NCBI GenBank assembly: GCA_030549775.1
Contig: CM060171.1
Location: 63,150,360-63,214,359, forward strand
From: Tamarix chinensis
Lineage: Eukaryota > Streptophyta > Magnoliopsida > Caryophyllales > Tamaricaceae
Direction of reading: 5' to 3'
Length of the DNA stretch: 64,000 nucleotides
Position numbers and translations under genes: made by a program. The notes below the pieces were generated by a model. The model was not told the DNA's origin, did no database searches, and worked only from the letters and a program-made list of their open reading frames with translations. Each line of letters opens with the position of its first letter. The first letter of the stretch is position 1. Of this stretch, positions 25,260 to 35,021 are shown piece after piece.

Positions 25260-26400
25260 TACCACCCCATTTTTACTTTTTTTGTTTCCTCTTTTTTCTT
25301 TCTTTTCTTTCTTTTTTTTTTCTTCTTCCCCAGTTAGCTGGGTTGTGCCCAGCGGTGGCCCAATCCCCTTCTTTCACTCTCCTTCTCTTCTTTCCTTTCT
25401 CCCCCCGACCAGCCCAATCCCCTTCTTTTTTCTCTCCCCCGAGTGGCAACCCAACACACACCACCCCACTTTTCCCTTTCTCTCCCTCTCTTTTTCTCCC
25501 CTTTCCTTTTCTGCCCACACATCTACCTCCCGCCTGTGCCTACACTTGTGTAACACTTTGATTTTTGTAGCTCCCCCTCCCCTCTCTCCCTCCTTCTTTC
25601 CTCTTTTGACCATGCAGGGCATGTAGCTGACACATCCCCTACACGGTTTCCCCTTCCTACGAGCTCCCTCTCCCTCACCTGCTCCCCTGCCCCTACCATT
25701 GCCCCCTTGCGGAGAAGTACTAGCCTGCACATTGGCCGATAGCTACCAACTTCCCCCTTTGTCCTATTCCTTTCCTTGTCCACTTCCTCCCTCCCCTACG
25801 CTTATAAAAGCCCCCACTATCTTCTTTCCTCTCTTTTTTACCTGATTTCCCGTGTCTCCTTTACTCCTATTAACCTTACAGTTACTGCCACCATCACCAC
25901 CAGGTCAAATCACCTTCCCCACTCCCTCCCAACCTCTTTCTTGCATCTCCTTGCACCTACTAAGCCTCTCCTCTCCCCTCCGCTTCCTTCCCCTTCCTTT
26001 CCTCTCCCCAATAGTGCAAAGTGGGTAGCTCAAACTACCCTTTTACACCTTTGTGCACTACTAGCGTCGCCTTGTGCCGCCACCACTGCTAGTCACACCA
26101 CCTTCCCTACCTCCCTTTCTACACAAGAAGACCCCCTACCACATCAACACCTCCACCGCTATTTTCTTCCCTTTCCTTTATTTCTTTTCTTCCTTTCTTC
26201 CTCTCGGGCACAGTCGCCGTGAGACCACCACCACAACCACTGGCCACCTGAGTTAGAAAACTCCACCACCCCAAGAAACCTTACCGTCTCTCCTCCTTCA
26301 AACCCTAAAAATCCATCCTTTACATCAACACCATCACTGCCGCCACACAGTCATTGTTGGCACCCTCACCTACATGGACCATTTTGGTTACACCTTCCCC
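25260..26400 (+). repeat. Kilobase polypyrimidine tract of the LTR
   Basis: The + strand is dominated by C and T (TTTCCTCTTTTTTC at the left, CCCTCTCTCC later) and is much richer in G+C than its surroundings. Overlapping open frames on both strands here are composition artefacts. Matching tracts lie at 40131-41160 (as purines, because that LTR is inverted) and 61550-62800. Confidence 0.75.
25803..25809 (+). promoter_or_regulatory. Putative LTR TATA box
   Basis: TATAAAA in the context GCTTATAAAAGCCCCC, 825 bp from the LTR's left end. Equivalent boxes occur in the same relative place in the LTRs at 40589-40595 (- strand) and 62180-62187. Confidence 0.5.
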
Positions 26401-27850
26401 TCCCTTATTTGTTTAGTGTATTTTATTTTAATAATTCATTATTATTAACATTATTATGATTATTATTAGTATGTTTGTTCATAAAATAAGTAAAAAAAAT
26501 GAAAATAGGTAGGAAGGAAGTGAAATGACCTAGTTGTTGCTCTTATTATAGGTATTGAACCAATAAATCCCCATGAGGAGGTGTAAGATCTCTTGATTCA
26601 AGCCCAAAGCCTAACTAGGTAAGGTTATAGTTAAGATTTGGGTTGTGCTATAAGTCTTATTTGTGAAATGGGTGTATTTGTGTGTTAAGTGTGAATATAT
26701 GTGTATTTTACTAAATGTGTGTGGTGCAACTTGGCTTGCAAGGATCTAAGGTAATGGTATGCATAGTTCTCATTGTTTGTTGTATTTATGGCAAAATCTT
26801 ACTATTTGTGGATATATGTTCTTGTGCATGGTTGGATAATAATATATTTATGCCTAGATGTCTTAGGTAGGACTTGAGTGGCCAAGGGAAATTGAAGAAA
26901 ATAAAGAGAGTGGAGTGAGTACAGTGTTATAGGGAAAATGTCCTATTTATCTCATGAAATGTTGTGGATTAATGAAAAAGGGAAATGATAATGTGAGGGG
27001 TTAGAGTAAAAACTTGCATGGGGAGTATAATCCTTATATAAGGGGTGTGTACTTTGCATAGAGGAAAGATTTACATAGGGAAGTCTTGTTCGGAGGTTAA
27101 CCATGGGGAGGAAAGTGTGTTTTGGGTGGTTAGTGTACTTGGGAAAGTTCTAGTATATGAGATGATGGGAAGGAACATAGGAGCATAAAATAGGGTTTTG
27201 AGGAATCAACCCTAAGGATAGGGAATGTTATGGTGAAAGGTTAAGGAAATTAGTTGAAAAATATAGTTGGGATGAGGGGTGTACCACATGGAGGGTGTGG
27301 GTCAAGCCAAATGGAGGGTAGAGTTGTGTAATAGAAAGGGGTATGAAAGAAAAAGGGGGAATATTAAGGTTTTTAGAGGTGACCAGCTAGGGTGTCATTA
27401 TCACATGTGTGAGTTCAGGAGTTGGCCTTTGAGGCTTAGAGTTGGGGTGATTAGGGTGATAGTACTTGAATCAAGGGAGATGTGGGCTAAGTAAGGAGAG
27501 GAGAGGCAAGGGCCACATAGGCTAGGTTAGGGTTTCAAGGGGAAACCGTAGTGGGTGATGGAGATCATAGGTGGAGAAAAAGGAGAGCAAGCCTCGACCC
27601 ATGAATATGAGGTTTCTAGGGTCACTATTAGGTTGGTGGAAAAATTTAGGGGGGGTCCTAGGAGTCTTTGGAGGGTGTGAATGTTCCAGGTCAAGGGATT
27701 AAGGTTTTTATAAAATTTGGGTTGGTCGAGTGGTATTAAGGAGTGTGCCTTGGGTTGTGCATGGATGGTTGTGTGTTACTTGGAAAATAAAATGCAAATT
27801 AATGATAATCAATTAAAGTGGAACAAAATTGAGTTGGGCATGGATGTAGG

Positions 27851-27940
27851 ATATTTAGCGGTCCATCGGTTATAATAGTGTCCAAGTGCATTTTTCCCTA
27901 GAGTTAGTATATATTTACCGGTCCACCGGTTATAATAGTG
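27851..27940 (+). repeat. Pair of 30-bp direct repeats, 60-bp step
   Basis: ATATTTA(G/C)CGGTCCA(T/C)CGG followed by TTATAATAGTG occurs at 27851-27880 and 27911-27940, differing at two positions. It lies in the R/U5-like part of the solo LTR. Confidence 0.75.
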
Positions 27941-28756
27941 GACTGGCACGTTCTGTCAATGGTAGATATTCCCATCCACCATTCATAATGTGGATCCTAT
28001 TGGTAATATATCCCTAATCTACCATAATTCATAATACACCCTATACCTCCCTGTACCTATGTGGATATAATTTGATAGATGTGTAAATATAGTACTAAAG
28101 GCCTAAACTCCAATAAGGGTAAATGATCTAACAAAACCTACTGTATGCTTGTATCTGTATTCTATTATTGTGCCCTATCTTGACTATATTGTTGCCTTAC
28201 TCAATAGGTAGCATATCGATCACCCTTAATATGAGTGTTGCTCATTCCCACAAGTAGTGGCCCCTCTTGATTCTATATAGGTAGATGATGAGGCCTTAGA
28301 GAACTATGATGCATACTATGAGTTGGTTGGGGTAGAGTGATACCTTGGAGTCTCAGGGTCGGGGCTAAAAAAAGTGTATTCCGGACAATTTTCCATGCGT
28401 ACCTTATGTTTTTATTCTCCCCGTAGTTGGATCCTATTATGTATTTCATTTCTCTATTATACAGACATTTGACTCTCACTTGTTCTAGCATTTTTTGTAT
28501 ATCAATGTTAGACTCTTTCATGTTTTAATCATTTTCTATTATGGTTCCATATTCATGTTTATCTTTTAGCCTTGTGATTAGTATGATTCTGGCCAAGATC
28601 CAGACTTACACTGATCACGATGGTAGCACCCCCATTTTGGGGTGTGTTTTCTTTAAACAAATAAAATTTTTCAATGATGATTTTTGGGGGTGTTATAAGT
28701 ATGCTATACAATTATATTCCAAATATCTAATTAACTATTTATTTCTTATCTTCAAT

Positions 28757-29678
28757 TAGAATTAGCTTCAAGTAAGAAAAGTGGAGTTCAAAGAGGAAAA
28801 TATAAGTCCTACGTGGTTGACATGAAAATCAAAGGAAAACAATCAAAGTTGAAAATTGACATTCCTAATGAAATTGATAGAGCAATCAGATAGAATTCTC
28901 GACATTTAGTAAATGAGTGTGGTCATATAGTGAGAAAAAGGGCTCTATTAAATGTTAAAAACTAGCAAGCAGCATTTGCAGTGGTTGCCGATAGTATATG
29001 GAAGGAAATACAAGAAGACATATATTTCATGTTTTGTAAAAAAAAATTTGGTGAAAGTCTAAATATGATAATAAATTAATTATGTTGTATTATGATAAAT
29101 TTGACATCCAAGAAGGTGGGAGTTATTTGAAGTTGCAATATTTTGTTATCTATACTATGCAATGTCAATATAGACTGTGGAAAACTCGTTTGCACTACTA
29201 TTACAAGAGTGATAAATGTGTCCAAACTGATGAAGAATGCTTGAAGAATCCGTCTCCTAATTTACCACTAGATCAATGGGAGTATTGTATAAAATGATTT
29301 GGTTCTGATGAATTTAAGGTAGTATATTTATTTAAGGTACATAATGGGGTTTTAGCTTGATTAAATATATTAAAATTAAATTTTTTTAACTTATAGGAAA
29401 TGAGCGAAAGAAATTCAAAAAATCACAAATCTAACAAGAGGTATACACACACGACTGGTAACTTATCATTTGCAAAATCAAAAGATATATTGGTTACGAT
29501 TGGCAAATTAAGTTCATATTAGCTACTATTGTGAATTGTATATTAATAACAATATTTTTTTTTGTTATAGACAGTAGAAAAAAATAATATGAAGCCTTCA
29601 GCTAATATAATTTGGCTTACCCAACACATACACAAAAATCAAGATGGGGTGCTTGAGTGGGCAGACAACCAATCAAAG

Positions 29679-29725
<47 letters not shown>

Positions 29726-30160
29726 TACAAAATATTATTGTTATATATGCTTGTATATATCTAGTTATTGTAAAATGGTTGATTTATTTTAATGCTTTAT
29801 TTATAGGAAAAATTGAAGGTTGTAGTTGCTACATCAAGTGACACCAAGTCATAGGAAGAGATACTGTTGGAGGTGTTACCTGCTAGATCTTGATATTTTC
29901 ATGGGAAAGTGAATACAATACATCCCTTTACTAAAGGAAGATAACAAATAAACGAACAAAAATTAATGGAGAATCAACAAGAGAAAATTCAACAACAAGA
30001 TCAAACAATCAAGGATTTGTAGAAATTAATTGAGGAAAGCCAAGAAAACCAATAGAAGCAATTTCAAAGCTATAAAGAGAAGCAACAACGTGAAACGGAG
30101 AATTTCAAACAAAATATGTTGGAGAAATTTGACACTTTTAGAAATATCCCTTCTCTTTAA
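28757..30160 (+). pseudogene. CACTA-3 ORF2 (Ptta/En/Spm-type) conserved domain and coiled coil
   Basis: Begins ELASSKKSGVQRGKYKSYVV after a TTAG acceptor-like site. It continues with KLKIDIPNEIDRAIR and GHIVRKRALLN, which match the family's basic start and IPPGFNRPVG...VVRK stretch. Next come SIWKEIQEDIYFMF, and KNPSPNLPLDQWEYCIK with FGSDEFK (canonical P...W..L...F.S..F+). NSKNHKSNKRYTHTTGNLSF matches the NK..R.K...PHT.G..SF block. A glutamine- and lysine-rich coiled-coil tail (ENQQEKIQQQDQTIKDL) ends FDTFRNIPSL, stop 30158-30160. A long TA run (29682-29723) and several stops interrupt it. It follows the solo LTR, which separates it from its upstream exons. Confidence 0.8.
29682..29723. repeat. 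(TA)n microsatellite
   Basis: About 21 TA units inside the ORF2 pseudogene. It produces a YIYIYI run in the open frames that cross it. Confidence 0.9.
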
Positions 30161-31640
30161 TGGAGGTAAATTCTTCTTACAAAAATCTTCCTTCTTGTGC
30201 TTCAATATGGAATTTGGATACTCTCGTTATTGAAATGTGAATAGCATTATGAAGTTTGGTTTTGTTATGAATCTTGCTGAAAATCATGTGTTCTTTGTAC
30301 TAGAGGCGGTGATTGGATAGGAGTATATTCACTATTTAGGGTTTTTTTACTGTAAAAGTCACATGTCTTTGTTCCAAAGTGGTTTAACATGTGGAAATCA
30401 GCTCAAGAGCTTCCTCCCTGAGTGTTTGATGTATGATCAGTTGAAACCATCTCTACTATCTCTCCTTAGTAAGTAATGTTTAATAATAGTCGAGTAGTTG
30501 TGTGTAACCAATTGCACTAATATGATATTTAGTCAAGTTTTCATTTATCTCGCTTCTGGTGTGTGTTGTTGGTTGGTATACTGATGATCCTCTAGTAGGT
30601 GTAGCTAATGTTTTATTGTAATAGTAGTTGTTGTTGCTAGTTTCTTTATTATAGCAAGAAGAACAAGTAATTATTATTCAATAAAAAGAATATACATTAA
30701 TTATGTTGGTATATTAAAGGATTATGATTGGTGGGTGCATTAAGATCATGAAAAGGAGCTCAAAGGCCAAGCCCCACTCTTGGGATTTTTTGTTGTTGAG
30801 TTTAAATAGTTTGGATTGTAGTCAAATTGGTAATCAAAATGTAGGATTGAATTATTGAACTTGGAAAGAAGATTTACGTTCATGGTAATCAAAATCATCA
30901 TTGTTGGAGGAGAGAAGAAAGTCGTTCTTAATAAACTCATCATTAATAAGCTTAGAAGGAGAAGTTCCTAAGAAATTAGTAAAGTCTGTAGTATATTTTT
31001 TCTTCAGACCAGTGACTCCTATTAGTAAAGTTTACATTAAGAATCACAAACCCACGAACAATAAAACTAATAATAAGAAAATAATTCTCTTTATTTTCTT
31101 ATTTTCTATATCTAATTTGAGATATAATCATTCAAATCAATCCCATTAATCTAATAATCGAAACAGAGAAACCTATTAAAGTAAAAACGTAAACTAACCC
31201 AATTGAAAGGCATTTATAATATACTCCAACTAAACCATTAGAAGAAGAAACAAAGGGAGTTTCAAACTTCATCATAATTTTTTTATTCAAATGTGTATAT
31301 GGCATGATAATAATTTTAGATATGAAACCTGTATTTTCAACCTTGCTTATTTCTTTTTAATGTTATTAATAACTTTTTTTTTTATATATTTTTCAATGCT
31401 GGATGCTGATAGCCATTCAATATAGAAGATCGAACATGTGGTTAACATTTGGAAGAACATTTCTACTTGTTAGTTTGATGATTAATATGTAGGATGTTTA
31501 TTAATGAATAATGTAATTTTTATTTAGATTGAACCTATGTATATTTTTTTAATATAAATTTAAAATTGGTTCCTTGTTGACACTATTTTAAGATTTTTAT
31601 GTTTTTGGTTGTATTAATTTAAACAGGACATGTATCTATA
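30161..31640 (+). other. 3' non-coding region of CACTA-3
   Basis: AT-rich DNA between the ORF2 stop and the right subterminal repeats. The open frames at 30746-30943 (-) and 30901-31149 (+) show no motif. No separate gene is supported. Confidence 0.45.
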
Positions 31641-31659
31641 GTACAATTTACGAATACAT

Positions 31660-31930
31660 TTTATATCGTTGCTAAATCTTGTTATTTACTTATTTGCAAT
31701 GACAAATATTGTTGCTGTCGGTATTAATATTTTGCAACGATATAAACACATAAAGTTAAGTAAAATGATGTATTGCAATGACATTTATTTGGCAACGATA
31801 ATTGTTGTTACATTTACTTACTTTTTTGCAACGACCATTGTCGTTGCCTTAATTTTTTGCAATGCCATGATGCATGGCAACCCCACAACAAAAATTATCG
31901 TTGTAAAAAATAAGTTTTTTTTTTGTAGTG
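31660..31930 (+). repeat. Right subterminal repeats and terminus of CACTA-3
   Basis: Repeated words TTGCAACGATA, TTGCAATGACA, GGCAACGATAATTG and TTTGCAACGACCATTGTCG, several in inverted pairs, end in TTTTTTTTTGTAGTG (complement CACTACAAAAAAAAA) at 31930, followed by TAA. They match the words at 13300-13560. Confidence 0.75.
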
Positions 31931-31933
31931 TAA

Positions 31934-32510
31934 ACATAATAATCTAATAACCCAATTGCACAAAATCTCATTACAAGAATCTAATTAACCAATTATAAAA
32001 AACTTAACTACAATAATCTAATTTAGAAAATTATTTTAATTTATATAATGCACAACAATTGACATAAAGCAACAAACAAATGCATAATAATATCATCAAA
32101 CACAAGCTAATAACCCTCAAATATAAACAATAAACATGTAAAACACTAACAATATTTTAGACATTATAACAAAATTCTAGCAAAGTTAGTAGTAGAGCTT
32201 CGGGTAGTGGTAGTGCTTTGGGCACTAGTGGTTCCACCTACAAATTAACAATTAAGTAATCGCATACCAAAAAAAAACACGTAAGAAATAAAAATCACAA
32301 TAAAAGAACCTTGAAAATTGTGGAAAGGAGAAATAATGGGGGAGTAAGTTGAAGGAGAAGGAAAAAAATGGTGGAAAGAGTCGTGAAAAAAGAGATGGAT
32401 GTTGAAACTTGAAGATGAAGTAGGGCAAATGACAAACTAGGGTTCCGAGATGGGTTATATACAACCCTTAATACTGACAATATGAATCTTCGATAATAAG
32501 ACCTTAATGG
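31934..32510 (-). other. CACTA-2 flank resuming beyond CACTA-3
   Basis: AT-rich sequence with CTAAT and AACAAT words similar in style to 13000-13260, as expected if CACTA-3 inserted into the 5' non-coding part of CACTA-2. Open frames on the - strand near 32252-32480 have no recognisable motif. Confidence 0.35.
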
Positions 32511-32514
32511 TTAG

Positions 32515-33148
32515 TATTAAGCCCAAAAATTGCATGACATCATTTTGTTATGGCTCTAAAAAAAATGCAATATTGCTTGTTATGGATGATAGTATGATCG
32601 GTATTAGCAACAAATCGCCAATATTAGCGACAAATTGTCGGTATTAAGAACTTTTTGTTTTACTCCCCGTTCTTTGGCGGCAAATTTTCCTCCATGGTAT
32701 TTTGGCCAAAAAGAATGTAGGTAATAATGCTTTAATCATTGATATTAAGCCCAAAATTACATGACATCATTTTGCTTTAACTCCACAAAAATACATTATT
32801 CCTTATTACAGATGATAATATCGTCGATATTGACCAAACATCATCGGTATCCATAACTTGATTTTTACTACCCATTCCTTGGAGGCAATTTTCTCTTCAT
32901 GTTATTTTGGCGAAAGTTATTCCTTATTAACGATGATAATATCATCGGTATGTATTTTTCTTGAGACTTTTAGTTAAAATGTTAGGGTGAAACTTTAACA
33001 GCAATTAATACCAATGATTATATCGTCGGTATTAAGTATTACTTGCCATTTTTTTCCAACCAAAAATAGATTTGTTCTCTAACTTATCACCAACGATTAT
33101 ATATCGTTAGTATTAAAATTGGCGGTATTCACTCTTTTTCTCATAGTA
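32515..33148 (-). repeat. Subterminal tandem repeats and terminus, right end of CACTA-2
   Basis: A unit of about 228 bp beginning TATTAAGCCCAAAA and containing ATGACATCATTTTG, TCGGTATTAGC-type words and TTTGGCGGCAAATTTTC starts at 32515 and again at 32743. A partial third copy lies near 32910-33010. The outer end reads CTTTTTCTCATAGTA (33134-33148), complement TACTATGAGAAAAAG, one base from a CACTATGAGAAAAAG-type terminus. Confidence 0.6.
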
Positions 33149-33156
33149 AACAACAA

Positions 33157-34060
33157 CACTAGACCAAAGCATAGCCAGCATCAGTTCATCTTATTACGTG
33201 TAGATACGTATGCTTCCTAAATGAGTTATGGATGAATTGGATAAGCTCAATCGGGGTTTCATTTGGGGTAGTGGCATCAACAGAAGAAAACTACATCTTA
33301 ACATGCTGGAACCTTGTGTGCCGAAGTAAATAGAAAGAGTGGGAGTGGGCTTGGTTTACGGTGTATGGATTTTGCGAATCAAGCAACTATGATGAAGTTG
33401 ACATAGGAAATAGCCACCAATAAGCACGTGTTATAGGTGCAAATTCTTCGAGAAAAATATCTTTCCATCGATACTTTCTTCGACCGCTCTTATATTAATC
33501 AAGATTCCCATATATGCATAATATTGTCCGCAGCAAACCCTAGCTTAAAGATGAAGTGAGCAAGTTGGCGAGATCTTGTCAACATACTTTCGGGAAGATT
33601 GGTGGACTGACCGTAAACCTTTTTGATTAGATCGGTTGTGGTCAATATACCAATAGAAGAGAGGAGCAAGTCCGTATGTGATTTCATTAACAAGTATAGT
33701 TCTTGGAAATGGGATGAGTCCAGCATTATTTTTTATGGCCCAAACCGGCAAAGCTTATGGCATTCTACGTTTCACCGTCGCAAGCTGAGGAGATATGATT
33801 ACTTGGGGACTACAGGCTGATGGGAGTTGCTCTATATAAACAGCCTACAAATTCTTGCATAAGGCCGATACTCCCTCCATGCCTAAATGGAAACGCATTT
33901 GGAAATTGAAGGTGAGGTATCAGATTAAATTCTCCGGTTGGTTGGTGGCACATGAGAAGCTAATGACAAATGAGCAACAAGTAACAAAGGGGGGGAAACG
34001 ACGATAACCCAAATTCGTGTCATGGAGATGCTGAACTGCTACCGCCGAATCACATCAAAT
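33157..34060 (+). pseudogene. L1-type LINE remnant (RT C-terminus and zinc-binding region)
   Basis: Frameshifted translation gives VMDELDKLNRGFIWGSGINR and RKLHLNMLEPCVPK, which match the plant LINE block DELDKLNRxFLWG...K.HL..W..VC.PK. Then come ERVGVGLVYGV, SEQVGEIL and, near 33888-33980, MPKWKRIWKLKVRYQIKFSG and WLVAHEKLMTNEQQ, the W..IWKLK...KIKFFLWL...RL.T. start of the zf-RVT region. The RT catalytic part and endonuclease are absent, as in a 5'-truncated copy. Base composition is clearly less AT-rich than the neighbours. It begins within about 10 bp of the CACTA-2 terminus. Confidence 0.8.
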
Positions 34061-34584
34061 AACCACCCTCGGAAGCTGGCACCTATATGCTTCAGATTAA
34101 ATTCAAGTTGGAAAGTTGTTCTTGCTCCTTAATTTGTTTATATTTTGCATAGATCTTTGCGTTATTGGTTTTTGGGCTATTGATTTTAAATAGATAGGTT
34201 TTACAGATACAAATACAAATACATGATATAGTTTATTCTATCCAGAGACAAGGCATAATCTGTTCCTTTAGATCGTAGGACAGTCCCAAGATTGAGATCG
34301 ATCGCAAAATTTTCCATCAAGTGATATCAAATATACGTTAATGGTCAATTAAGACTTTTAAAGAACAAGATTAATTACTCATTATGGTCCCTCAATGAAT
34401 ATATTTAGTTGGTCCATAAATTAAAAAAAAAAACAGAATCAATTAAATTCTAACTTGCTAAAGAGATTAATTGATCTACTTTATCTATTTGAAATTTGAA
34501 GATGATGGTGTCAATGCATTGAATAAATAAGGTTTCAAGAGAAAACGTCAGACTTAACATGTCCCCATTCTCCTAACCTATTAA
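34061..34584. other. No recognisable gene; possible LINE 3' tail
   Basis: AT-rich sequence. A poly-A-like AAAAAAAAAA run near 34424 could mark the end of the LINE remnant, but no target duplication was found. Confidence 0.35.
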
Positions 34585-35021
34585 GTCATTTGGTTGAAAG
34601 TAAGTATAAGAATAAAGTAGAACTTCTCATAAAGTAATAAAGGTTGGTTTATTTGGTTAACATCGAGTAGAAGTTAAAGATAAGTCTTACTTTCTTTTAA
34701 TATCATTTTATATACAATTTCTTAGGAGATGACTTACTTAGACGTACTAAAGTAAGCTCTACTACTTGAGTAGTCATTTACTTTTTTATCTTCATTTTTG
34801 TAAGCAAAAAATAATTATATTTATTATTAAGGGATGCTATTGTAATTTATATATTACTTTCTTGGGGATGTAATAGTAAACTAAACATAAAATATTACTA
34901 CTTTAAGGAAGTAGATACACATATCAAACAAAAAATTTTATTACTTTTAATGAAGTATTTTCCAAAAAATTACTTTCATGAAAATATAAACTACTAAGGA
35001 AGTTCTTTTGTGCCAAATGAC
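34585..35021. mobile_element. MITE-like unit with terminal inverted repeats
   Basis: The left end GTCATTTGGTTGAAAGTAAG and the complement of the right end GTCATTTGGCACAAAAGAAC share the first nine bases and most of the next eleven. The 437-bp span has no coding capacity and contains internal AGTAAG and TTACTT inverted words. The ends resemble (G)GTCATTTGGTT-type MITEs. Superfamily and target duplication are not settled. Confidence 0.5.

Larger units (their letters stand above)
24978..28697 (+). mobile_element. Solo LTR (3.72 kb), Ty3/gypsy-type, within CACTA-3 ORF2
   Basis: The left end TATAATACCCC (24978-24988) is the inverted complement of the right end GGGGTGTTATA, which ends at 28697; both are decayed forms of the common TGTAACACCCC...GGGGTGTTACA. 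Flanks are AATAT (24973-24977) and AGTAT (28698-28702), a 5-bp target duplication with one difference. The inside has LTR layout: AT-rich U3, a pyrimidine tract (25260-26400), a TATA box (25803-25809) and a long R/U5-like region. No gag or pol is present, and ORF2 of the host transposon resumes at 28757. It therefore appears to be a single LTR left by recombination. Confidence 0.85.
13267..31930 (+). mobile_element. CACTA element 3 (inner element), full length, with nested insertions
   Basis: The left end CACTATAATAAAACTCATTTT (13267) pairs with the right end, which reads CACTACAAAAAAAAAACTT on the opposite strand (ending at 31930). Both sides are flanked by TAA (13264-13266 and 31931-31933), the 3-bp target duplication expected for CACTA elements. 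Subterminal regions at both ends are rich in GCAACGA and TCGTTGC words. Inside, on the + strand, are a TPase pseudogene (18860-23202) and an ORF2 pseudogene (23440-24900 plus 28757-30160). Nested material includes a solo LTR (24978-28697), an LTR-like segment (about 20456-21050), a MITE-like unit and a gypsy RT scrap. The span is 18,664 bp, or about 14.9 kb without the solo LTR. The termini plus target duplication make this the best-bounded large element in the window. Confidence 0.85.
6475..33148 (-). mobile_element. CACTA element 2 (outer element), split by CACTA-3
   Basis: On the - strand lie a TPase pseudogene (10967 down to 8450) and an ORF2 pseudogene (8130 down to 6800). The proposed 3' end is CACTATTAG at 6475, followed inward by TTATTACTGATGATTT-type words. 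The proposed 5' end is CTTTTTCTCATAGTA at 33134-33148, preceded by a subterminal block with related CGATGATAATATC and CGGTATTAAG words. Between them CACTA-3 (13267-31930) appears as a separate insertion, leaving about 8 kb for this element. The flanking triplets (GGA and AAC) do not match and the two termini agree only partly, so pairing these two ends is an inference. The coding part is secure. Confidence 0.5.

Noticed and set aside
25273..26256. Cluster of overlapping open frames on both strands rich in Pro/Ser/Phe or Arg/Lys/Glu
   Set aside because: They are caused by the pyrimidine-biased LTR tract, which rarely makes stop codons. Frames overlap on both strands and share no known motif.
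33499..33820. Open frames on both strands in the LINE remnant
   Set aside because: The region aligns, with frameshifts, to LINE ORF2 on the + strand; these short frames are by-products.
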